Assembly: GCA_016794445.1 (NCBI GenBank)
Contig: JAEUKC010000164.1
Coordinates: forward strand, 1 to 64,000
Direction of reading: 5' to 3'
DNA: 64,000 nucleotides
Origin: JADJMO01 sp016794445
GTDB lineage: Bacteria > Myxococcota_A > Polyangia > Polyangiales > JADJMO01
The number at the start of each line of letters is the position of its first letter. The first letter of the stretch is position 1. A program made the translations under genes and the position numbers. The notes under the pieces were generated by a model. It had not been told where the DNA came from. It saw only the letters and a list, made by a program, of their open reading frames with translations, and made no database searches. Positions 17,472 through 25,276 of this stretch are shown in pieces.

Positions 17472-18350
17472 CTACTTGCTCGCGGCGGCGATGGCGGTCG
17501 GTGCCTTGGCCATGGCGCTCATCACGGCGCCGTCGACGGCCATGTCCTCGAGCTTCTCGAGCGACTTCTGGTTCTTCTCGGCGTTGGCGTTGCCGATCGT
17601 CGAGGCGTTGCCCTCGATCGAGCTCTTGATGACGGCGAGCTTGCTGAACGCGAAGGAAACCTTGGCCTGGATGCGCAGGTCGCCCGCGAACTTGGAGCGG
17701 TCGAGCGAGACGAGCCGCGCGTCGACCCCGAGCACGGGCAGCCCCTTGCTGCTCGCCTCGTTCAGGTACTTGCCGGCCGTGGCGGAGTCCGTCGGCAGCA
17801 CGTAGACGCCGTCGATCCCGCCGAACTTCCGCCGCGCCGCCTCCTCGAGCACCTTGGACAGCTCGGTGGCCCGGACGTTCGTCTCGTTGTGGATCTTGTT
17901 GAGCTTCACGACGTACTTGGTGGTCGCCCAGTTGGGCGGACCGCTCGTCGTCACACCACCCCCAGCGTTCGAGGGGCCGCCGACGCCGCCGCTGGCCTTG
18001 AGCGAGGTGATCGCCGACTCCATCGCCTGCTTGGTGGGCGGGTTCTTCTCCTTGGCGACACGGTCCTCGAGCGCCGGCACGGCGAGCACGTCGCCGAGCT
18101 TGGCGAGGGCGCTGGCCGCCGCTTGGCGCACGGTCGGGTGCGGGTCGTCGAGGGCACCCTCGAGCGGCTTGCGCGCCTTGAAGTCGCCACTCGCACCGAG
18201 CTTGAGGCAGGCATCGACCCGGAAGCGGAAGTCCTCTGCCGTCTTGAGGATCTTGGCCTGCGCAGCGACGTCGATGCCCGCGGTACGCGCAGGGACGACC
18301 GCCAGCGCGAGCGCGGAAGACAGCAGGATTGCGACGAGACGACCTCTCAC
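17472..18350 (-). CDS. Exported HEAT-repeat protein of unknown function
   Basis: This 292-residue protein has a GTG start that produces a convincing signal peptide (n-region RGRLV, h-region AILLSSALALAVVPA). Residues about 35-115 form two or three HEAT repeats (RKPLEGALDDPHPTVRQAAA, SALAKLGDVLAVPALEDRV). A Gly-rich spacer follows, and then a C-terminal domain with KYVVKLNKIHNETNVRATEL and VYVLPTDSATAGKYLNEASS. Earlier in-frame ATG codons (18395, 18428) would bury the signal peptide and are not favoured. HEAT repeats suggest a protein-binding role in the periplasm. It is divergent from bamA, with 289 bp between the starts. Confidence 0.72.
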   Translation of the reverse strand: MRGRLVAILLSSALALAVVPARTAGIDVAAQAKILKTAEDFRFRVDACLKLGASGDFKARKPLEGALDDPHPTVRQAAASALAKLGDVLAVPALEDRVAKEKNPPTKQAMESAITSLKASGGVGGPSNAGGGVTTSGPPNWATTKYVVKLNKIHNETNVRATELSKVLEEAARRKFGGIDGVYVLPTDSATAGKYLNEASSKGLPVLGVDARLVSLDRSKFAGDLRIQAKVSFAFSKLAVIKSSIEGNASTIGNANAEKNQKSLEKLEDMAVDGAVMSAMAKAPTAIAAASK

Positions 18351-18639
18351 TGCTGGCTCTGCTCCTTCGTGGTCAGGTGGTCCGTGGAGGCCCATCGGGA
18401 TGGACGGGCCACCTGAACGACGATGCACCGATTTTCAGTCATCTGGCGTTTTCGTTCAACGGTGCAAAGGTGCGCGCTCGTCTCCATCGTAGGCAGGTTC
18501 CGCCCGCCACGGAGATACGCACTGTGGCGGAACACCGCACCCGAGGTGGTCCGCTGTGGGCGGCGGACGTAGAAGATTGACCTCCGGGGTCGCACCTACC
18601 TATTCCGCTCCGCTGCTCCGCTCCGCGGTCCGCCCCCCG

Positions 18640-21468
18640 ATGCCCTCATCCCCGCAAAGTCACCGGTCTCGCCTCGCCAGAGCCCGCTCTCTTGAAGCTT
18701 GTAGTGGCGAACCTTGCGCTGGCGAACGCCGCACTGGTGAGTCTCTCGCTGGCGAACCTGGAGGCCGACCGAACGGCCGGCCCTGGCGGGGCGCCCTCCA
18801 CGTGCTCTGGCTCTTCGCCGCGACCTTGTTCTTCGGCATCTTCACGGCGCCGCGGCTCGCCGCCCAGGGCGTCGGCGCCAAGCCCTCCGCGTCCGTCAAG
18901 CCCTCGGCCTCGACCAAGCCCCCGGCGGCTTCGGCGGCCAAGCCCGCCAAGCCCGGCGCCAAGCCCTCGGCCTCTGCGTCCGGAGCGGCTTCGAGCGTGG
19001 CCAGCGTGGCGCCGTCGGCCAGCGCCTCTGGCTCTGCCTCCCCATCCGACGACGACCCTGTACCTCCCGTCGCCACGGCCAAGCCCGTCGCGCCCACCCT
19101 GCCGAAGACCACGGCCGAAGAGGCGGCCGGCAAGCTCGTGCGCAAGATCGAGGTCGAGGGCAACACCCGCGTGGCCTCGGACCGCATCACCGACTACCTG
19201 CGCCTCAAGGAAGGCCAGCCCTTCGTCCCGACCGATCTCGCGCGCGACGTGAAGGAGCTCTGGCAGAGCGGCCTCTTCGACGACATCGAGGTCGACCTCT
19301 CCAAGAACGACGACGGGACCATCGACCTCCGCTTCCACGTGCGCGAGCGCCCCAACGTCCGCGCCGTCGTGTTCGAGGGCAACAAGGTCTTCGAGACCGA
19401 CAAGCTGCGCGAGGACGTCGAGATCAAGGAGAACACCGTGTTCTCCGCGCCCGCCGTGCGACGCAGCGTCCAGAAGCTCAAGGACAAGTACGCCGAGAAG
19501 GGCTACTTCCTCGCCAAGATCACCAGCGAGGTCGTCCCCCACAAGGACAACGAGGTCACCGTCAAGCTCTCCGTCGTCGAGGGCAAGGAGGTGACCATCA
19601 AGAAGATCACCTTCGTCGGCAACCACCACGTGCCGGACGACGAGCTCAAGGGGATCATGCTGTCCGCGCAGGGCGGCTTCCTCGGAATCGGCAGCGGCGC
19701 GAGCTACCGCAAGGACGTCTTCGAGCGCGACGTCCTCATGATCCAGGCGTACTACGCCGACAAGGGCTACCTCGGCATCTCGGTGCCGCCGCCGCGCGTG
19801 ATGCTCACGCCGGACCGCGAGGGCATCGAGGTCACGGTCACCATCGAGGAAGGCCCCCAGTTCACCGTCAAGCGCGTGGACGTGTTCGAGCTCGACCCCG
19901 ACGGCAAGGAGATCGAGCCGCTCGGCGGGCGCAAGGCGCTCTACGAGATGCTGAGCGTGAAGGTCGGCGAGACCTTCAACCGCGCGCTCCTCGTCAAGGA
20001 CCTCCAGGGGGTCAAGACCCTCTACCGCGACCAGGGCTTCGCCAACGTCGAGGCCGACCCGGGCACCCAGCTCGACTTCGACAAGAAAGAGGTCAGCATC
20101 CGCGTGCCCATCAAGCGCGGGCCGCTGGTGAAGATCGGGCGCATCGAGATCCGCGGCAACAGCAAGACGAGCGACAAGGTCGTCCGTCGCGAGATGGTGG
20201 TCATCGAGGGGCAGAAGTTCTCCGAGACCGGCCTCGAGGAGTCGCGCAAGCGCGTGCTCGCCCTCGGCTTCTTCGAGCGCGTCGACGTTTCCACCGAGAA
20301 GGGCGCCGTCGCCGACACCGTCGACGTGAACTTCGAGGTCGCGGAGCGGCCCACCGGCACGTTCCAGATCGGCGCGGGCTTCTCCTCGATCGAGCAGTTC
20401 ATCGCGACCGCGCAGATCCAGCAGGCCAACCTGTTCGGCCGCGGCCAGTCGCTCGCGCTGCAGGCGCAGGTCTCCGGCCTGCGCCAGATGGTCAACATCC
20501 GGTTCTTCGAGCCGTACCTGTTCGACACGGACTGGTCGGCCTCGGTCGACTTCTACGACCAGCTGCGCATCTACGACTCGTTCTCCCAGACCTCGCTCGG
20601 CGGCTCGCTCACCCTCGGCTACCCGATCATCCAGCCGTCGCTGCGCTGGAACCTCAGCTACACGGCGGAGCGGGTCAAGGTCACCACGAGCACGACGAGC
20701 ACGTTCTTCGGGACGAGCGCCGCGGTGAGCCTGTTCCAGCGCCTGCCGCTCGCCAACCTGTTCAACGACGGGTTCGTCTCCTCGGTCAAGCCGGCCATCG
20801 TCTACGACACGCGCGACAACCGCCTGTTCCCGACGAGCGGCATCTACATGATCGCGTCGTCGGAGCTCGCGTCCTCGGCGTTCGGCTCGCAGAACCAGTT
20901 CCTGCGTCACCGCATCAACGCGCGCTTCTACTACAACCTCGGCGGCAACGTCGTCCTCAAGAACAACACCGAGTGGGGCCACGTCACGAGCCCCAACGCC
21001 GCGGGCGTGCCGATCTTCGCGCGCTTCTTCCTCGGTGGCATCTTCGACGTCCGCGGGTTCCGCCTGCGCTCGATCGGCCCGCGCCTGCCGCTCAACGGCA
21101 GCCTGGACCCGAACACGAGCATCTACACCAACGGCGCGAACATCGGCGGGAACATGCAGCTCTACTCGAACTTCGAGCTCGAGTTCCCCATCCTCGACAA
21201 GGTCGGCATCCGCGGCGTCGTGTTCTTCGACGCGGGCAACGCCTGGAACCTCGAGGGCCTCTATTGCAACGTCGCGCGCGGCACCCCGACCGACAAGGTC
21301 GTCGACCCGTGCAACAAGAACATCCTCGACCTGCGCACCTCGTACGGCTTCGGCATCCGCTGGTTCTCGCCGCTCGGCCCGCTGCGCTTCGAGTGGGGCT
21401 TCCCGACCCGCCCGCTCGCGTACGAGGACTCGAGCCAGTTCGAGTTCACCATCGGCAACTTCTTCTGA
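18640..21468 (+). CDS. bamA: Outer membrane protein assembly factor BamA
   Basis: This is an Omp85 protein of about 942 residues. After a signal region (WLFAATLFFGIFTAPRLAA) comes an unusual Ala/Lys/Pro/Ser low-complexity spacer to about residue 160. Five POTRA domains follow, beginning near residues 165 (VRKIEVEGNTRV), 238 (VRAVVFEGNKVFE), 317 (IKKITFVGNHHVP), 407 (VKRVDVFEL) and 495 (IGRIEIRGNSKTS). The 16-strand beta-barrel covers the rest, with the conserved VRGF loop-6 motif near residue 803 and a C-terminal aromatic signature ending NFF. It folds and inserts outer-membrane barrel proteins. The start is uncertain: ATG 18640 lacks a clear ribosome site, and a GTG at 18802 would start inside the signal region. 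Confidence 0.92.
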   Translation: MPSSPQSHRSRLARARSLEACSGEPCAGERRTGESLAGEPGGRPNGRPWRGALHVLWLFAATLFFGIFTAPRLAAQGVGAKPSASVKPSASTKPPAASAAKPAKPGAKPSASASGAASSVASVAPSASASGSASPSDDDPVPPVATAKPVAPTLPKTTAEEAAGKLVRKIEVEGNTRVASDRITDYLRLKEGQPFVPTDLARDVKELWQSGLFDDIEVDLSKNDDGTIDLRFHVRERPNVRAVVFEGNKVFETDKLREDVEIKENTVFSAPAVRRSVQKLKDKYAEKGYFLAKITSEVVPHKDNEVTVKLSVVEGKEVTIKKITFVGNHHVPDDELKGIMLSAQGGFLGIGSGASYRKDVFERDVLMIQAYYADKGYLGISVPPPRVMLTPDREGIEVTVTIEEGPQFTVKRVDVFELDPDGKEIEPLGGRKALYEMLSVKVGETFNRALLVKDLQGVKTLYRDQGFANVEADPGTQLDFDKKEVSIRVPIKRGPLVKIGRIEIRGNSKTSDKVVRREMVVIEGQKFSETGLEESRKRVLALGFFERVDVSTEKGAVADTVDVNFEVAERPTGTFQIGAGFSSIEQFIATAQIQQANLFGRGQSLALQAQVSGLRQMVNIRFFEPYLFDTDWSASVDFYDQLRIYDSFSQTSLGGSLTLGYPIIQPSLRWNLSYTAERVKVTTSTTSTFFGTSAAVSLFQRLPLANLFNDGFVSSVKPAIVYDTRDNRLFPTSGIYMIASSELASSAFGSQNQFLRHRINARFYYNLGGNVVLKNNTEWGHVTSPNAAGVPIFARFFLGGIFDVRGFRLRSIGPRLPLNGSLDPNTSIYTNGANIGGNMQLYSNFELEFPILDKVGIRGVVFFDAGNAWNLEGLYCNVARGTPTDKVVDPCNKNILDLRTSYGFGIRWFSPLGPLRFEWGFPTRPLAYEDSSQFEFTIGNFF

Positions 21469-21499
21469 GAGGAAGCTGGGGGCTTCGGAGAGGAGGCCG

Positions 21500-21525
21500 G
21501 GGGCGGACATTTCCTGTCCGGCCCC
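21500..21525 (+). terminator. GC hairpin after bamA
   Basis: A hairpin GGGGCGGACA-TTTCC-TGTCCGGCCCC lies 31 bp after the bamA stop. The stem has ten pairs with one bulged C. No T tract follows, so it may be a weak or factor-assisted terminator, or a transcript-end stabilising structure. It separates bamA from the promoter and operator of the imu pair. Confidence 0.4.
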
Positions 21526-21528
21526 GAG

Positions 21529-21570
21529 TTGTGCGAGCCGAGCGAGGACCTATGCTGGACAAGCGTCCAG
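21529..21570 (+). promoter_or_regulatory. Candidate promoter with palindromic (SOS-like) operator for imuA-imuB
   Basis: A perfect 16-bp palindrome CTGGAC-AAGC-GTCCAG occupies 21555-21570 and directly abuts the imuA ATG. Just upstream, TTGTGC (21529-21534) and TATGCT (21551-21556) with a 16-bp spacer resemble -35 and -10 boxes. If so, the palindrome overlaps the -10 box and the start site, where a repressor would block initiation, and the transcript would be almost leaderless, in keeping with the missing ribosome site. The arm-N4-arm layout is similar in architecture to LexA boxes of other phyla, but the exact sequence is not one I can match with certainty. The link to SOS control is inferred from the genes behind it. 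Confidence 0.5.
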
Positions 21571-22296
21571 ATGGCCTCCTCTTCCTCCACCCTCGAGCAG
21601 CTGCGGCACGAGCTCGTCCAGCGCTTTCCGGGTAGTTTTCCGGGGATAGGCGCAGCTGGCAGCGTCGGCGGAGCGGCGCTGCGCAAGGCGCCCGTCCTGT
21701 GGGTCGAGGTCGCGCTCGGCCAAGGGGGGCTCGCCTGGCTCGCCGCGTGGGCCCTCCTCCGCCTCGCCGACGATCCGCTGGGCCGCCCCGCCCTCTTCGT
21801 CGACACCTACGGCACCTACCACCCAGGCGAGCTCCTCGATCTCGAGCGGCGCCTCGTCGTCGTCCGCCCCGAAGACCCGGCCGAGGCCCACGTCGCGGCC
21901 GACATCGCGCTGCGCTCCGGCTCCTTCTCGCTCGTCGCGCTCGAGCTGCACCGGAGCCTCCATCCCACCGCCCTCGCCCGGCTCGCCCGGCTCGCGAACG
22001 GTCGGCGCGGCGAGGCGCACACGCCCCTGGTCATGTTCGGCACTCCACCCTCGTTCGTCTCGCCCCCGAGCGGCGTGGGCCGCACCTCGTTCCTCGAGGC
22101 CGTCACGGCGCTCTTCGGCGACCCTCGCCTCGTCCTCGGCAACGAGTCCCCCCTCGATCAGGAATCCGACCATGCGCAGCCCGGTCACCCCCCGCGTCTC
22201 CCCCATACGACGGATCGCCTGCGTCCACTGGAGCGAGCTGCCGATCGCCGCCCATCGCCTGCGGCTGGTCCACTCGAACTCCCAGAGCACGACTGA
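21571..22296 (+). CDS. imuA: ImuA-like mutasome accessory protein
   Basis: This 241-residue RecA/SulA-like protein is recognised by position directly before imuB and by the RecA-core strands PVLWVEVALGQGGLAWLAAW, RPALFVDTYG, GSFSLVALELHRSL and HTPLVMFGTP. The Walker A lysine motif is absent, as in other ImuA proteins. With ImuB, a translesion mutasome usually forms that recruits the error-prone polymerase DnaE2 after DNA damage. The last 125 bp overlap imuB in another frame, an unusually long overlap, so the exact C-terminus matters. ATG 21571 gives MASSSSTLEQLRHEL, and an upstream TTG is less likely. Confidence is moderate because ImuA is poorly conserved. Confidence 0.68.
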   Translation: MASSSSTLEQLRHELVQRFPGSFPGIGAAGSVGGAALRKAPVLWVEVALGQGGLAWLAAWALLRLADDPLGRPALFVDTYGTYHPGELLDLERRLVVVRPEDPAEAHVAADIALRSGSFSLVALELHRSLHPTALARLARLANGRRGEAHTPLVMFGTPPSFVSPPSGVGRTSFLEAVTALFGDPRLVLGNESPLDQESDHAQPGHPPRLPHTTDRLRPLERAADRRPSPAAGPLELPEHD

Positions 22297-24190
22297 GCCC
22301 GTCCTCTCCGAGCCGCGCTGGTCGGTGGGCACGCCCGGGGATTCACGGGCAGATTCGCCTGCGCGCTCGGCAGACGCGTCCTCCCCGCGAGGCACGCGCC
22401 GTGGGCAGCGGCACGCCGCGAGCGTCCCGCTCCAGCAGCTCTCCCTCGCGCTCGGTCCACCCGAGGTCGCGTCGCATCCAGAGGCCCGTGCCGACGCAGA
22501 GGCGCAAGAGCACGGTCGGAGCGCACGCCAGCCGCACGCGCAAGCGCACGCGCTCGTGCGTGGTGAGGGCGGAGGTGCGCGCATCGTCGCTCTCGACGAT
22601 CAGGCCCACCGCGAGGGCGTGCGCGAGGGCATGACGGTGGCGCAGGCCCGCGCGCGCGTCCCCGGCCTCGCGCTCGCGTCGTTCGAGCCCGCCCGGCTCG
22701 TCGCCGTCGAAGCGCAGATCGTCGAGGCGATCTCGCGCCTCTCTCCCCGCCAGGGGCGCGCCGAGGCGCTGCGCCCTGCGTGCGCGAGCTCGCTCCCCAC
22801 CGCCGGAGATTTCCTCCTCGAGCTCGTCCTCCCGAGGGATCTCGGCGCCGGTGCCGAGGCACACGCCATCGCCGAGCTCGTCAAGCTCGTGCGCGGCCTC
22901 GAGCTCGGCCCCTTCTCCATCGGCGTGGCCGACGGCGCCTTCGCGGCGATCTGCGCCGCCCACGTCGAGATCGCGCGCCCGAAGACGCGGGGGCGAGTCC
23001 CGGTCCGGGTCGTCCCGCACGCCATCACGGGTGATGGCGTCGCAGCGAGCGAGAGCAGCAACGCGTTGACGACCGACGCCGCGTTCCTCGCGCCCCTGTC
23101 CAGCGCCCTGCTCCCTGCTTCTCCGCTCGTCGCCCAGGCGTTGCAGGCGCTCGGGCTCACCAAGATGGCCGAGGTCGCGGCCCTCCCGCTCGAGGGCGCA
23201 CAGGCGCGCTTCGGAGAAGAGGGCCGCACCCTCGTCATGCTCGCGCGAGGTCAGGCCCCCCCCGCCCTCGCCACCTTCGTCCCCTCCGCCGATCCGTCCG
23301 TCGAGGTCGACCTCGAGGCCCTCGATCCCGCCGGCGAGGGCGCCACCACGCTCGACGAGCTCGTGTTCGCGCTGCGCACGGCCTGCTTGCGCCTCTGTCC
23401 TCCGCTGCTCGCGCGGGGTCTCGGCGTCGGCGAGCTCGAGGTCCTCCTCGAATCTCGCGGTCAGAGCACCCGACTGGTCGTGCGGCCGGCGCGCCCCGAG
23501 CTCGATCCCCAGGCGCTGTTCGAGCTCGCGCGCGCCACGCTCGAGGGCGCGCGTCTCGCCAGGGTCGAGCAAGAGAGCGACGCACCGGCCCCGGTCGCTC
23601 GACTGCGTCTCACCGTCACCTCACTCGTGCCCGCCACCGCGACGAGCGAGTCCCTCCCGTTCGCGCGGCGCGACGCCTCGTTGCTCCCGCTCGACGTCGC
23701 GCTCGCGCGCCTTCGTGGGCGCTTCGGCGCAGGGCGCGTCGTCACCCCCGTCCGTCACGAAGACCCTCGGCCCGAGCAGCGTGGCCGCTTCGTGCGCGCC
23801 GAGGTGGGCGCCGTCACCGAGCGCGCCATCACCCCACCCCCTGTGCCCACGCTCAAGGAGCGGCTCCGCGCGCCGCCTCCCGCCGTCGGCGTGGTGGTGC
23901 TCTCCCGCATGCCTGCCGTGGGTGATCCGTGGCCGCTGCGCGGCGAGGCCCCGCCGAGCGTGGGATTCGGTGGACGGAGTGGCGGGCGGCGCGCCACTCG
24001 CACCGTCGAGGTCTCGCCTCCCGAGCGCATCGTCGGGGGCTGGTGGTCCGAGCCGTTCGAGCTCGTCTACCACTGGCTCACCGCCGACGACGGCACCCGC
24101 GCGCTCTTCGCCCGCACGCCCGTGGGTCGATCGGCGCGCGACGGAGGCGCTCCCCACGAGGGGTTGCGGCTCGTCGCGATCGCCGATTGA
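22172..24190 (+). CDS. imuB: ImuB-like inactive Y-family DNA polymerase homologue
   Basis: This 672-residue protein has the ImuB N-terminal strand RRIACVHWSELPIAAHRL, where the catalytic Asp of active Y-family polymerases is replaced by His. The later palm and finger segments RIVALDDQAHREGVREGMTV and ARARVPGLALASF, SPFSIGVADGAF-type little-finger strands and a hairpin region near QALGLTKMAEVAALPLEGAQ follow. Compared with typical ImuB, about 80-100 low-complexity residues are inserted between the first strand and the VALDD segment. That insert contains QLSLAL (residues 89-94), which fits a beta-clamp binding consensus. ImuB acts as a hub linking the clamp, ImuA and DnaE2. No dnaE2 is present downstream here. 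Confidence 0.8.
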   Translation: MRSPVTPRVSPIRRIACVHWSELPIAAHRLRLVHSNSQSTTEPVLSEPRWSVGTPGDSRADSPARSADASSPRGTRRGQRHAASVPLQQLSLALGPPEVASHPEARADAEAQEHGRSARQPHAQAHALVRGEGGGARIVALDDQAHREGVREGMTVAQARARVPGLALASFEPARLVAVEAQIVEAISRLSPRQGRAEALRPACASSLPTAGDFLLELVLPRDLGAGAEAHAIAELVKLVRGLELGPFSIGVADGAFAAICAAHVEIARPKTRGRVPVRVVPHAITGDGVAASESSNALTTDAAFLAPLSSALLPASPLVAQALQALGLTKMAEVAALPLEGAQARFGEEGRTLVMLARGQAPPALATFVPSADPSVEVDLEALDPAGEGATTLDELVFALRTACLRLCPPLLARGLGVGELEVLLESRGQSTRLVVRPARPELDPQALFELARATLEGARLARVEQESDAPAPVARLRLTVTSLVPATATSESLPFARRDASLLPLDVALARLRGRFGAGRVVTPVRHEDPRPEQRGRFVRAEVGAVTERAITPPPVPTLKERLRAPPPAVGVVVLSRMPAVGDPWPLRGEAPPSVGFGGRSGGRRATRTVEVSPPERIVGGWWSEPFELVYHWLTADDGTRALFARTPVGRSARDGGAPHEGLRLVAIAD

Positions 24191-24209
24191 GTTGCCAACC
24201 GCTCCAGAT

Positions 24210-24848
24210 TCACTCGACGAAGGCCGAGAGCAGCGCCGTGACCACCGCGCTCGGGTCCTTGCCCTCGAGCCACGCCCGCACGACCGCGACGCCGTCCGCG
24301 CCGTGCGCGACCGCGTCACCCACGTTCGTCGCGTCCACACCGCCGAGCGCGAACACCGTCACGCCACGATGGCGCGCCCTCGCGCGTGTGTGGGCCTCGC
24401 GGGACAGCTCCCCGAAGCGAACGAACCCGATGGGCGGCGGTTTGCCGGGCGAAGGCGCCACCGGGCTCACGGTGATCCCGTCGACCCCTGCATCGATCGC
24501 CGCGAGCACTCCCGCGAGATCGTGGCACGAGCGGCCGATCCACGCGCCCGTGGGCAAGAGCGCACGCGCCTCGTCGGGCGACACCGAGCGTTCGCCGAGC
24601 TGCACGCCCGCGCCCACGACCGCCGCCACGTCCACCCGATCGTGGACGACGCAGGGAAGACCAGCGCGGAGTGCCCCTCGCGCCATTGCCACGAGCTCGC
24701 GCGCGGGGCGGTGCGGCCCGCGGACACCGACCATGCACCGGTCCCGGGAGGGATGCCCTGCCAGGCGTTGGAGCCGCTCCAGGGTCGCCTCCAGCGGACA
24801 GAGTTCGAGATCGGTGACCAGCAAGAGCCGGGGGCCCGGTCGGGTCAC
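24210..24848 (-). CDS. Thiamine phosphate synthase/TenI-like TIM-barrel protein
   Basis: This 212-residue protein matches the ThiE/TenI family. The first strand reads RLLLVTDLELCPLE. CVVHDRVDVAAVVGAGVQLG aligns with the 'iNDrvdlA...gAdGvHLG' block, IGRSCHDLAGVLAAIDAGVD and GITVSPVAPSPGKPP with the phosphate-binding loop, and VFALGGVDATNVGDAVAHGA with the C-terminal glycine loop. His and Gln replace the usual Asn and His in the second block, so TenI-like activity or altered substrate use is possible. ThiE joins the pyrimidine and thiazole halves of thiamine. The GTG start overlaps the stop of the upstream small gene (GTGA). Confidence 0.75.
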   Translation of the reverse strand: MTRPGPRLLLVTDLELCPLEATLERLQRLAGHPSRDRCMVGVRGPHRPARELVAMARGALRAGLPCVVHDRVDVAAVVGAGVQLGERSVSPDEARALLPTGAWIGRSCHDLAGVLAAIDAGVDGITVSPVAPSPGKPPPIGFVRFGELSREAHTRARARHRGVTVFALGGVDATNVGDAVAHGADGVAVVRAWLEGKDPSAVVTALLSAFVE

Positions 24849-25156
24849 TTGCTCGCCGACCCCTTGGGCTTGGCCGCCGCCGCGAGCTCCGCGGTCACCT
24901 TGCTGCAAGGTTTGTCCGTCTTGCGCTCGTCCTCGGCGCGCCGGGCCTCCCTGCTGGCCGGGTAGCGTTCGACCAGGAAATCCAGGGTTCGCTTGACCCC
25001 GTCGGCGTCGCCCGCGTCGGCCAATCGGCCGCAGAGCGCCCACAGCGCCTCGGAGGGCGTGTCGTCGCGAGCACGCTCGGGATCGGTCGATTTGCACTGG
25101 TAAGGGGCGGCCGAGGCCAAGGCGGCCGTGAGCACCCAGACGGACGCGCGGGTCAC
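24845..25156 (-). CDS. Small exported hypothetical protein
   Basis: This 103-residue protein has a probable signal peptide (MTRASVWVLTAALASAAPYQ). Cys21 follows, but without a canonical lipobox. The rest contains TPR-like helices (SEALWALCGRLADAGDADGV, KRTLDFLVERYPASREARRA) and a Lys/Ala-rich tail. I do not recognise the family. It overlaps the ThiE-like gene by 4 bp, so the two are likely cotranscribed. A related function is not suggested by the sequence. Confidence 0.65.
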   Translation of the reverse strand: MTRASVWVLTAALASAAPYQCKSTDPERARDDTPSEALWALCGRLADAGDADGVKRTLDFLVERYPASREARRAEDERKTDKPCSKVTAELAAAAKPKGSASK

Positions 25157-25276
25157 GAAGGGAAGCTACTCGCGTTGACAGGGAACCGCGAGCCGATAAC
25201 CTCGCCCTCAGGGCGTCGTTCCTACGCCGCGCATTGGTTTCATCATCGGTTTCTTTTCGGAGGCTCTGTTCGTCCC

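Noticed and set aside
18692..19252. TTG-initiated frame with LVVANLALANAALVSLSLANLE resembling pentapeptide repeats
   Set aside because: It becomes Ser/Pro/Arg-rich shadow sequence after 30 codons and overlaps the BamA leader and POTRA1 in the true frame.
24191..24209. Possible dnaE2 after imuB
   Set aside because: Only 19 bp separate imuB from the convergent thiE-like gene, so no polymerase gene is present.
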